Shown: positions 44,910-54,151 of the stretch, in pieces
How the letters are laid out: every line of letters starts with the position of its first letter
How positions within the stretch are numbered: the first letter of the stretch is position 1
Source: Vesta saturnalis
Lineage: Eukaryota; Arthropoda; Insecta; Coleoptera; Lampyridae
NCBI GenBank assembly: GCA_036346205.1
Contig: JARFJB010001673.1
Location: 527,501 to 591,500 of the forward strand
Direction of reading: 5' to 3'
Length of the DNA stretch: 64,000 nucleotides
The notes under the pieces: generated by a model
Told to the model about the DNA's origin: nothing
Databases searched by the model: none
The model's input: only the letters and a program-made list of their open reading frames with translations
Program-made: the position numbers and the translations under genes

Positions 44910-44944
44910 CACAGATGTACACACATTATGTGTGTACATCTGTG
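44910..44944. repeat. perfect 17-bp-arm palindrome
   Basis: CACAGATGTACACACAT and its exact reverse complement are separated by a single T. Nothing nearby identifies its origin. Confidence 0.9.
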
Positions 44945-46040
44945 GTTAGGATAATGAATGTTTACTATTGAGTAACAAATAAACATGTTTTCAGCATTGC
45001 AATTTTTAACCACAAACTGTTCGGAGCAACATTTTTTGATAACACAGATAAATAATAATTAAAACGCCTTCATTTACACTATTATTTTTTATTTAAATAC
45101 AGATGCCTAGAGGGTTAAACAGTATATTTGTTAATATCTACGGTGTGTTTTGAGATATCTATTTGACATTTGGTGCAGGTTTTAATCCTGTTTAAGCACA
45201 CCTTCATTTTAAGCAAAAACAATCAAATGGTTAAAGGAAAATGAATGGGTGTATAGTGCCCAGTGAACCTCCCCATTGTTTTCGGTCCAACGCCCATGGA
45301 AAGTTAATTGAACTGTTTTGTCTCAGTAAAATTTTTGTGTAGTATTTTTTTACTTGGGTTTACTCCGCTAACTTTTTTAAGCTTTATTTTATTTTTACGT
45401 CGACTCTGCTTATTGTTTATTGAAAATATCAGATTAATTGAAATAAACCGCAAAGCTGTATATATTCTTTCGTGAATGAATAAAAAAAAGATTGCAACTA
45501 ATGCAAGAAAAATCAAAAGTTAAAAAAAATATAAACGCTGCGAATAACTTTAACTAAAACATATTGAAATAAATTTAAATTAAACATCCTTTTGCTACCG
45601 TTTCGGCCCGAGAAAGTTTTTGCATTCGCATTAGTTTCAAAATTGTCCGTGTAATTAAAGTTGGTTTTTTTAATTAATTTATGTTAGGGATTTATTTTAA
45701 TTAATTACAAAAAGTTGTTTAGAAAATCGCAACAGTAGTTCAAACTAATCCCAAGAAAGTATGAAATAAAAAGTTCTCAATAGGCACAAAGGTTACATAA
45801 ACCATCAGCCTATTAAAAAATGGGTGTCTCCAGGGGATCGTTAGAAAAAAATGAGGTGGCAAACACACCCCTTTCTTTCTTTTAGATTTTTGAGTTTTCT
45901 TAAAATCGCACAGAAGGTATACTGAGCAACGACAAATCTGTAACAAATTTCAAACAGAAACCTCAAAATGTACCGGAAATATTAATAAATATACTTTTTA
46001 AAAAGTTCAGCTTGACACACTGCATATTGAGAATAAACCC
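44945..46040. other. no recognisable gene
   Basis: AT-rich DNA between the palindrome and the left end of the Harbinger-type element. Short ORFs only. Confidence 0.45.
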
Positions 46041-46309
46041 GCGTGGGCATGGGTTGTGAATCACGAACAAGAGCCACCCTCGTGGTGACACGAATCTAAT
46101 AATTTTACGACTGAGGCCATGCCTCGTTCGTGAAAAGGGTACACGGTAAGTATCTGCTTCAGCAGCGAATATGCGTTGATTGGTGGCACAAGCATGTCAA
46201 GTTATGTGTGGAGTGATAGCAGGCAGGATTTCATAAAATTTGGTAAGAAAAAAAAAACCAAAGGCGATGGTGGACAAGGAAGTATATTCTACAAAGAGGT
46301 CACATTAAT

Positions 46310-47756
46310 TTAATTATAGACCCAGAAGATTTAAAAAATTGCTTAGAATGTCGGAACACTATTTTCAATATTTATTGGTACCCGTTAGCCCCAAAATTTA
46401 AACAAATGGCACTGATATGCGAGGAGCTCTTTTGGCCAAACTGAAATTGCAAATAACATTTCTATATTTAGCTAGTGGAGACTTTTTAAAAAATTTGAAT
46501 ATTTATTTAGAGTCCCTAAATTATCGATAAGTAAATTCATAAAAGAAGTTTTGGATGCAGTGTGTGATGCACTAAAAGAATTTATCAAGGTAAGTAAAAA
46601 CATTATTTAATCAAACACGGTATCCGGTGGCGGGGTAAAAAGTCATGATTTACTTAAAACATATTTTCCAAACCAAATACAAAGACGTATTGCTAATTAC
46701 GCATGGCCGAAGTTAACTTAGAGGTCAAATCATCCTGTATGTCTTCTGCAGCTGGAAAAACAAATTCTTGAGTCCAGCTTTGAATATTTTCAACCGATGG
46801 TGGTCCACTTTGAATAGTTTCCGAGTTTATAGTCGAATCTATAGTGAAATTTGAGTACTGTGAGAGTACGGCCTAGAGTGTATTGAATGTGTGGGGATGA
46901 TTGATCCTGTTGTAAAGTTCGTAAAAGAGAAGCAATAAACTTTCCAAAAGGATCGACATTATCTTCTTTTGATATACTGATATTAGCAACTCTTCTAGAA
47001 ATACCAGCTAGTTTTTCTATCGCAGAATTAACATCATTTCCAGTAAGTGTCGAAGATAGCTTCTTTTTTCGAGATGTGGTTGCAGTAGTTGGTTGAAACT
47101 CTTTTTAAAGAGTCCTTTTGGCATTACGTTTCTTTATATGTGGACGCGTGTGGTTCAATTGTTGGGATGCTATCGCATTATATTTAACCGGGTCTGATTA
47201 TTTAAATTATAAACAACCGTTCAATATAATTTAGCTTGCCTTAGTGGACCATAACTATTGCTTTACGTATATCGATATAGGAGCTAAAGGCAGAGTATCA
47301 GATGGAGGTGTGTAGCGAAATTCTAGCCTCAATGACGCTATAGAGGCAAATATACTGAATATTCCTTCAAATAAAATTTATCTAGAGCGTAGTTTCAATT
47401 ATAGGCTGTCCAGAATAAGACGTATTTCGGAAAATGCATTTGGTATACTACCATCAAAATTTAGATTATTATTATTATTTGAAAGGCCAATTGCCGGAAA
47501 TTTACAGAAAGTTCATAAAATGACAAGAACCTGCTGCACAATGCATAACTGCGTTCGAAAAACTGGTAACTGTTATGTGTCAGGTAAGCTTTTGATTCTG
47601 AGGACTAAAACTACAACGTAGTTCCGGAAACTTGACGACAAATAAGCGGTTCAGTTACATCACTGTAACACATGCGATCAGACTAGCATGGGAGAAAAGA
47701 GATGAACATGGCAACTACATCAACAATGACGGAGCATTGGAAAATAGTTGAGTAAA
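46310..47756 (+). pseudogene. PIF/Harbinger transposase, split
   Basis: A DDE transposase of the HARBI1-related family. The first piece (46310-46590) reads through RMSEHYFQYLLVPVSPK, then KLQITFLYLASGDF and DALKEFIK-like text, and ends at a splice-donor-like AAGGTAAGTA. The second piece (47225-47600) begins YCFTYIDIGAKGRVSDGGV, which contains the second catalytic Asp region. It continues KIYLERSFNYRLSRIRRISENAFGIL (cited here as the LSRIRRISENAFGIL and CCTMHNCVR blocks), where the acidic residue of SENAFG is the expected catalytic Glu, then another GTAAG donor. A C-terminal remnant lies to about 47756. The region with the first catalytic Asp is missing, and the space is filled by the minus-strand MADF-type fragment. 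Stops confirm it is inactive. Confidence 0.75.
46690..47110 (-). pseudogene. MADF/BESS-like accessory protein fragment of Harbinger
   Basis: Minus strand, in one frame: RKKKLSSTLTGNDVNSAIEK, LAGISRRVANISISKEDN and VDPFGKFIASLLRTLQQ. The basic linker and the final DPFGKFIASLLRTL block resemble the C-terminal (BESS-like) part of the MADF-domain proteins that accompany PIF/Harbinger transposases and help bind element ends. The N-terminal MADF domain is not visible. Its place inside the transposase gene, reversed, implies a rearrangement or a nested copy. Confidence 0.55.
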
Positions 47757-48094
47757 TAAATTATCACTTTGTTACATTCTCAAAATGTGTAAGAAAATAC
47801 TATACTGGCAGGGTTTAGTAATATATGTATATTTTAAAATTATAAATTGAAATAAATACTTACTTAAGTTTGATTGGGTTTATCTTGGTTTTACGTGCGG
47901 TTTGCGAAAAGCGTTCATTATTTTGAACCATCTCACTTTGGGAGTATAAACCTCATAAGAAGAATACGCGGACTTTTTACCTTCCAACCTACATATACAA
48001 ATTTAGGTACAGAAGGTTATTCAATCGACTTGTTTTCCACTACCGCTAAAATGACTTATTAGCTCATTTTACAACTTTACAAGTTTCGTCAAGA

Positions 48095-48520
48095 TCGGCC
48101 ATCATGTCTGAATGTCTGTATGAATGTATATTAGTATCCACGATAACTTCAGAACGAAAATACCTACGTACTTAAAATTTTGTATTTAAGCTTGTTTCGA
48201 TTTGCCTTAGAGCTGATTAGATTTTGGGAGAAATCCAGCGGCAAGAAGGAGGTTTATTTGGGTCAGTTTTTGTTTTTTAGCATATATTTCAAGGATATAA
48301 AAATACCTTAAACATATTCATTATGTTCTGCGAAATTTTTTGATATGACGCGTAATTTAGCGGTAGAATTTGTTTCATTATCTGAATAACGATTAATTTT
48401 ATAAGAACAAGTGTAGACGTATTTTTTAGAAAAAATTTAATTTTACATAAATTTTTTTGCAAAGTTTTTTTATGTAAAGCGAAATAAATGTAAAAATTTA
48501 ATTTACTCCTATACAGCAAT
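48095..48520 (+). repeat. dispersed repeat A, copy 2
   Basis: Matches 51700-52130 in the same direction over most of its length: TATTAGTATCCACGA, CTACGTACTTAAAA, GAGAAATC, GACGCGTAATTTAGCGG, CTGAATAACGATTAATTT and AAGTGTAGA. There is no long GT array at its upstream edge, unlike the other two copies. Confidence 0.8.
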
Positions 48521-48839
48521 GCAAGTTCGTTAGGATTACAGGGATAATATCATTGAACGTTATGAATTACAGCGGTAATTCAACTGTAATTACGTCATAC
48601 TCAGCTACCATAGTAAAAGAGCTATTCTTGTCATGAACAAGAAGCATTTGTCAAAGACTGGCGGCCACGTTAAAAAATTTAAGTTAAGTTTATTGTAAAA
48701 ATGAAACGATTTCGTAAAATTTCGTGAGAAACCATTGATAGCAATATTGGAAAGAGTGTTCCGAAGAATTTATTTATTTGGACGCAAGCATAGTTCGTTT
48801 TCTAAATTTTGTTACATGCTTAATAATTAAAAGTTTTGT

Positions 48840-48840
<1 letters not shown>

Positions 48841-48911
<71 letters not shown>
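48841..48911. repeat. (TA)n microsatellite
   Basis: About 70 bp of TA, between repeat A and the foldback. Confidence 0.95.
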
Positions 48912-48913
<2 letters not shown>

Positions 48914-48968
48914 TATTCGGGAAATATTCTACCGAATACCACGCATGTATCAAAATTAATCAGATATT

Positions 48969-49132
48969 CCTGGAAAAAGCGTTGTTTCCTTAAGGAAACC
49001 GCATTCGTTGGTGTTGGTTTTCTCTGTTGGTTAAAAGAAGAGCCCTTTTCCTTCAGAGTCGGACTCTTTTAACTTTTAACCAACAGAGAAAACCAACTCA
49101 TGCAGTTTCCAGCCAACACAGCTTTTTCCAGG
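48969..49132. repeat. 164-bp foldback (hairpin-forming)
   Basis: The outer arms CCTGGAAAAAGC/GCTTTTTCCAGG pair perfectly, as do the 24-base inner arms beginning TTGGTTTTCTCTGTTGGTTA. Looser pairing lies between them, and the loop is about 32 bases. If transcribed, the RNA would form one long hairpin. Confidence 0.9.
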
Positions 49133-49199
49133 ATTATCGATAATTTTCGACGTACTAGTGGTATTATATATGAAAATGCTGAAGCTGTATTATCGATAT

Positions 49200-49390
49200 T
49201 TTTATAGAAGCGGGCATTGGAATTCTTTTTTGGGTTACATTGTATTTATGTCCATTAATCTCTGGCATGAAGTTTTAAACGTTATTTTGACACAGATTAT
49301 TGGTTTCGCTTTTACAATCTTTTCGTTATGAACGTATAAGAAAGGGGTTGCATAGTTATCGTAAAGAATTTAAATTAAAATTATTTCATT
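49200..49390 (+). repeat. dispersed repeat B, copy 2
   Basis: Contains TATTTATGTCCATTAATCTC, CATGAAGTTTTAAACGT, GACACAGATTATTG and GGTTGCATAGTTAT. It follows TATCGATATTTTTATAGAAG, as in the 52.1-kb copy. Confidence 0.8.
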
Positions 49391-49394
49391 TCTT

Positions 49395-49620
49395 TAATTT
49401 AAGTTAGCATCTAGATGTCTATTAACCTCTGTCTGACAGGAATTTTTAAACGTCTGTTTGACATAGACCATTGTTTTTGCGTTTACAATGTTGCTTATTT
49501 TCGTAATAAACAGAAGTTGCATAATTATTCTAAAAAAATTTTATTAAAATTATTTCATTTCTTTTAATTTCCATTTTGTAGGTTAAAAGGTCTTGTGGTG
49601 TTCCACACCAGATGTTTTAT
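49395..49620 (+). repeat. dispersed repeat B, copy 3
   Basis: Tandem to copy 2. TTAGCATCTAGATGTCTATT, GACATAGACCATTG, AAGTTGCATAATTATTC and CCATTTTGTAGG match copy 1 and the copy at 56.85 kb. It ends GTTCCACACCAGATGTTTTA. Confidence 0.8.
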
Positions 49621-50030
49621 TTGTTGCAAATATGAGCCACGTAAATTTTCAAATTTCATTATTACATGGATTTCTGTAAAACCATTAATTTCCATTGCAG
49701 TAGCAATTCTTCTTGCTGCAGCTGCACGATACTCTCGTTTTTTATAGTACGCTCTGGGTGGATCCCACGAAACTTGCTCATTGTGATATAGTTCAAAAAA
49801 TCACTCATTCTTAAAATATGAGCACCATAACTGACGTCTGGCTGTCCTCTAGCTCTGCTCATGGTTGACTACACGATACAAACATCAAACATGATTGATT
49901 CATCTTGTCACGACAGGAATTATTTCGATTCGTGAAAAGATTTTATGCTTCGTATTTCACGAATCTAATAGTTGACACGTAGCGTAGCTTACGAAAGCGT
50001 GGCTCACGTTCGTGATTAACAACCCATGTC

Positions 50031-50516
50031 AACGTAGCTTAGAGCGTTTGCAAGAAAAGTCCCGTTATTTTATCCCAAAGGTTATGTTGATAAAGGATTG
50101 ACGATTTTTCACGATGTACAGATTAAATCCAAAATTACCTATATTTTCAACACTATCCGTCATTATTACGGACAAATTAATATTCTATCACTGATTTAGG
50201 ACATAATCTTATTGAATTCGCCTCGTGAGTGCTTATTTATAGATCATATGTGTCAAGATTGTCGCTATTGTGTAACATCCCTCAACGAAACCCCTTGCGT
50301 CCGGCTCGAACTTTTGGTTTTGTGATGTTATCACATCAACGATATTTCGGAAAAACTTTACCGATAAAAAACTGGTTCCTTGGTATATTATAATTGAATG
50401 TGCTTATAAACAAACGTGGCTACAGTAACAAATAAGGTGTGATCCGTTCTTAATAAGCTTCATTGTACAAATTGTTCCTTCACCATATAACTCTCATACA
50501 TAACCATATAGAAGGG
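50031..50516. other. no recognisable feature
   Basis: Unique-looking AT-rich DNA between the Harbinger right end and the GT array. Confidence 0.5.
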
Positions 50517-51129
50517 TGGGCTGTGAGTATGAGTGTGTGGTGTGGGTGTGGGTGTGGGTGTGGGTGTGGTAGTGTGTGTGTGAAAATGTTGGCGTAAAAA
50601 CTTGTGTTGTCCTGCGTCGTGTTAGATGTGATGTGCTAGTGACGACGTGCTGTGGACAGTACAGAATAGCGTGTGTGCGTTCTTTAGCGTCTGTCTGTGT
50701 GTTGTGCTTCACACTGTAAATGCTAGATTGAGTGGCGTGGTGTGTGCGTGTGAGTGGTGGTGTGGTGTGGTGTGTGGTGTGTGCGTGTGTGGTGTGTGTG
50801 TGGTGTGTGTGTGTGTGGTTGTGTGGTTGTGTGTGTGTGTGTGTGTGCGTGGTGTGTGGTGCTGTGTGTGTGTGTGTGTGTTGTGTGTGTGTCGTGTGCT
50901 GTGTGTGTCTGTGTGTGTGTTGTGTGTGTGTGTGCGTGTGTGTGGTGTGTGTGGTGTGTGTGCGTGTGTGTGCGTGTGTGGTGTGTGTGCGTGTGTGTGC
51001 GTGTGTGTGCGTGTGTGTGTGTGTGTGTGTGTTGTCGTGTGTGGTGTCGGTGTGTGTCGTGTGGTGTGCGTGTGTGCGTGTGTGTCGTGTGTGTCGGTGT
51101 GTGGCGTGGTGTGTGTGTGTGGTGTGTGC

Positions 51130-51176
<47 letters not shown>

Positions 51177-51695
51177 TGGTGGTGTGTGTGCGTGTGTGTG
51201 CGTGTGTGTGCTGTGTGGTGTGTGTGCGTGTGTGGTGTGGTGTGGTGTGTGTGTGTGTGGTGTGTGTGTGCGTGTGTGGCGTGTGTGGGTGTGTGTGCGT
51301 GTGGTGGTGTGTGTGTGTGTGGGTGTGTGGGTGTGCGTGTGTGGTGTGGGTGTGTGGGTGTGTGGGTGTGTGTGTGTGTGTGTGTGTGGTGTGTGTGTGG
51401 TGTGGTGTGGTGTGTGGTGTGTGGTGTGTGGTGTGGGTGTGTGGTGTGTGGTGTGGTGTGGTGGTGTGTGTGGGTGTGTGGGTGTGTGTGGTGTGTGGGG
51501 TGTGTGGTGTGTGGTGTGTGGTGTGTGTGTGTGTGTGTGTGGTGTGTGTGTGGGTTGTGTGTGTGTGTGTGTGGTGTGTGGTGTTGTGTGTTGTGTGTGG
51601 TGTGTGGGTGTGTTGGTGTGCGGTTGCGGTCGCGTGCGCGTGCGCGTGTGCGTGTGCGTGTGCGTGTGCGTGTGCGTGTGCGTGTGCGTGTGCGT
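50517..51695. repeat. ~1.2-kb GT-rich array
   Basis: Nearly continuous (GT)n with GTGTGC, GTGTGG and GTC variants, ending in a regular TGTGCG hexamer run. The three long plus-strand frames and the long His/Thr-rich minus-strand frame across it are artefacts of the repeat. Confidence 0.97.
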
Positions 51696-51699
51696 GTGT

Positions 51700-52375
51700 G
51701 AGTGGACGTATGCTAGTATCCACGAGAATTCCAGAAAGAAAAATCCTACGTACTTAAAAACTTGCTTTCATGTCGCTTGGAGATGATTCGATTTTTGGAG
51801 AAATCTAGGGCGGGGAGGGGGTCTATTAGGGGCAGCGTTTGGTTTTTGTCCAATATTTGTAAAATAGCTGCATGTCTCAAAAAAATACGTAGATATAGAC
51901 GTTAAACATATCGATTAGTGTAATTTTTTGATAGGACGCGTAATTTAGCGGCAAAAAATTCCTAAGGTAGAATATAAATGTAACTTTTTTCTATATCTGA
52001 ATAACGATTAATTTTATAAGAAAAAGTGTAGATATATTCTTTAAAGTAAATGTAATTTTATATAATTTTTCTTCATAAAGTTTCTTAATATAACGCAAGG
52101 TAAGTCTAAAAATTAATTAAATATGAATAAAAATGGTTAAACTGTATTATTGATATCTTATAGAAGCCGGTGGCTTTGGAATTTTTGTTTAAGTTAACAT
52201 GTATTTATGTCTATTAATCTCTATCTGACATGAAGTTTTAAACGTCATATATGTGACATAGATTATTGTTTTTGTTTCTACAATGTTGCCTGTTTTGGTT
52301 CTGAACGAATTAAAAAGAGGTTGCATAGTTATTCTAAAAAAAATTATAAAAATTATTTTTATTTCAGACGTCAAT
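51700..52375 (+). repeat. dispersed repeats A+B, copy 4 (most complete)
   Basis: Part A (51700-52130) starts at the edge of the GT array. Part B (52140-52375) follows directly with TATTTATGTCTATTAATCTC and CATGAAGTTTTAAACGTC. This copy shows that the GT array, A and B belong to one unit. It has no coding capacity, and the terminal structure is unknown. Confidence 0.75.
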
Positions 52376-52530
52376 AAAAGATGACATTTTAAGCTTTACC
52401 TGACAACGTTAAAGTTTGACATTTTCACCGGCGGCTGCAAAAGTCTTTTGCATCTCCTCGCAGCGGATGCAAAAGTAATGTAAGTTAATAACTCAAACAC
52501 CCAATTTGGAAAACAACGAAATCAAATTTA

Positions 52531-53660
52531 TTATTTAGAGTTACAAAGATTAAAAGTACAATGATTAAAACTAACATTTTCTCCAAAATAAAATCCACCA
52601 GAGGTAACAGTGGAGGTCTCGCTGCGTTCTAAGGAAATGGTCTTTAATTCTTCCTCTTCTACATGAACTTGTGTACTCGTAGCGCTTGCACTAGGTGGTA
52701 CAATTTTCAAGGCTGCCTCTTTTTTTGTTGCTAGAGGGTCTTCAATATAACGCTCAGCTACAGTGCTGGATTTCCAGCCACCATGGCGCTTCAAGCACAT
52801 TAAATCTGCGCCGCCGTCTACCAACAGTGTAGCTGAGGTTCTTCTCAGACAATGCCCTGTGTATTTTGTATAGTTCACTAATTTTAAGAAAAAAGCTACC
52901 TCCCTACAAACACTACTTATTTTATGGATTCCCATCTCCGCACTTGAACATTTTCCATTTCCATATTTCAAAAAAAATCGGCGCATTCATATCTCGTGGG
53001 CGCAAAGCAACATATTTGTTGCATAAATTTACGAAAGATTCCCCTACAACTGTAAATGATTTAATTTTTTTTGTTTTGCTATCTGGAATTTTAATGTGAA
53101 GCAGAGTTTTCAGGTTCTCAATGTCGTCTACCTTCATCTTCACTAATTCATCGCAACGACATGCCCCTGAGATACCAATAATCAAAACTATCTAAAAAAA
53201 TACAAAATATAAAGACTTGTTTTCATTCTATTTCTAAAACTTACCTTCATTGCCAAGTATTTTTCGTCGACGCTTCCGATAAAAATTTGTTAAATTGGTC
53301 TTTTGTAAATACTTTGGCCTGCTTTGGTGTGTATCCTTCATTCTGCTTCTTTAGATATGCACGAAGTTTCAAGTATTTGCTTAAATCTACGCCATGTCGA
53401 ATGCTCAATAATGATTTTATCATCGAATATTGGGACCACATTGTCGAGCTTTTCATTTTCATTTTTGTTGTTAATTCGGCAAAATAAGCTAACATTACGG
53501 TTTCAGAGTAGCTTTTAATATTTTTTCATAGCACAATTTTATAAATTGCTGAAAAGCGCGTTCATAGACTTTGCTCGATCTTGTAGGTAACAGATCATTT
53601 ATTGCTGTATTATCCGCTTCAGTAATTTCTGGCGGTGTGTAGTTCTCCAAATCCATCATA
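52531..53660 (-). pseudogene. Crypton-like tyrosine recombinase
   Basis: A minus-strand site-specific recombinase of the tyrosine (phage-integrase) class, as carried by Crypton-type elements in insects. It starts MDLENYTPPEITEAD (near 53654). The core-binding part follows (LAYFAELTTKMK...WSQYSMIKSLLSI...KVFTKDQFNKFLSEAS). The catalytic part has Arg in GISGACRCDELVKM (near 53160), His-x-x-Arg in TGHCLRRTSATLL (near 52855), GGWKSSTVAERYIED (near 52775) with the expected Trp/His position, and Tyr in ERYIE. The acidic Ser-rich tail ends NHCTFNLCNSK. An intron of about 50 nt (GTAAG...TTTTTAG) is visible at about 53193-53244. Frameshifts lie near 53510, 53277 and 52950, so the gene is dead although its catalytic residues survive. 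Confidence 0.82.
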
Positions 53661-53903
53661 CTCCTAACAATGTAATATTTTAATTTACACAAATAGGAAC
53701 AAAAAGTTTAATAAAATACTTACAATAACACGGAGAATCTTCAAAATTTTCAACTTGTTTAATGCATTGTTTTCAACGAAACCCTGCAACGTCTACTGCT
53801 GCTTGCCAGAGCACGCTAAGTAAATCTAACTATTCCTCACTTTCACAACCCAATTACTTTTCCTTATTTCACATTTAAGTATAAAAAACGCCTGAAGAAA
53901 AAA

Positions 53904-54018
53904 TAGTATATTTTATGTGAAGCAAACTGACTTTTTGTGGCTAATCTGTATTTGTCAAACCTACATATTCGCCACAAAAAGTGTCACTTTAGCTCCTTAT
54001 AAAATAATATACTATTTT
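53904..54018. repeat. imperfect inverted repeat (~115 bp)
   Basis: AAATAGTATATT(TTAT) and CTTTTTGTGGC on the left pair with the complements on the right (GCCACAAAAAG, AATATACTATTT), with mismatches between. It is possibly a small foldback MITE. Confidence 0.6.
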
Positions 54019-54097
54019 GCACGATTGAGCTTTTTCGCTTATTTACCATATGAGTTTCCAAGACAGTAGGATATGTTTACTGGTTGCGAGGCCCAAC

Positions 54098-54126
54098 ACG
54101 TCGGTAAGTATTTTACTTACCGACGT
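54098..54126. repeat. perfect 13-bp-arm hairpin
   Basis: ACGTCGGTAAGTA and TACTTACCGACGT are separated by TTT. A third, partial echo (TACTTACCAACGT) follows. It lies just left of the mariner copy 3. Confidence 0.9.
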
Positions 54127-54151
54127 CTTTTACTTACCAACGTAAAATTAT

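Larger units (their letters stand above)
46045..50030 (+). mobile_element. PIF/Harbinger-type element, rearranged
   Basis: Ends of about 35-40 bp are inverted repeats: GGGCATGGGTTGTGAATCACGAAC at the left (given here as the matching blocks CATGGGTTGT and AATCACGAAC) pairs with the complement at 50001-50030. Both continue into GAGCCAC text. Sub-terminal CGAATCTAATA and CGTGAAA blocks occur near both ends. Inside are a plus-strand DDE transposase in two pieces, a minus-strand MADF/BESS-like fragment lying between them, and unrelated repeats (A, B, a TA array and a foldback) that account for much of the ~4 kb. Confidence 0.6.

Noticed and set aside
47874..48062. ORF MGLSWFYVRFAKSVHYF as a gene
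   Set aside because: No motif, short, no second exon and inside the rearranged Harbinger region; likely chance.
49662..49862. Minus-strand 66-aa ORF (MSRARGQPDVSYGAH) near the Harbinger right end
   Set aside because: Begins with an ATG and could be part of an accessory gene, but no recognisable domain or partner exon was found, so it was not called.
50494..51786. Four very long ORFs (His/Thr-rich on minus, Cys/Val-rich on plus)
   Set aside because: They are all translations of a GT dinucleotide array, which is open in every frame by composition.
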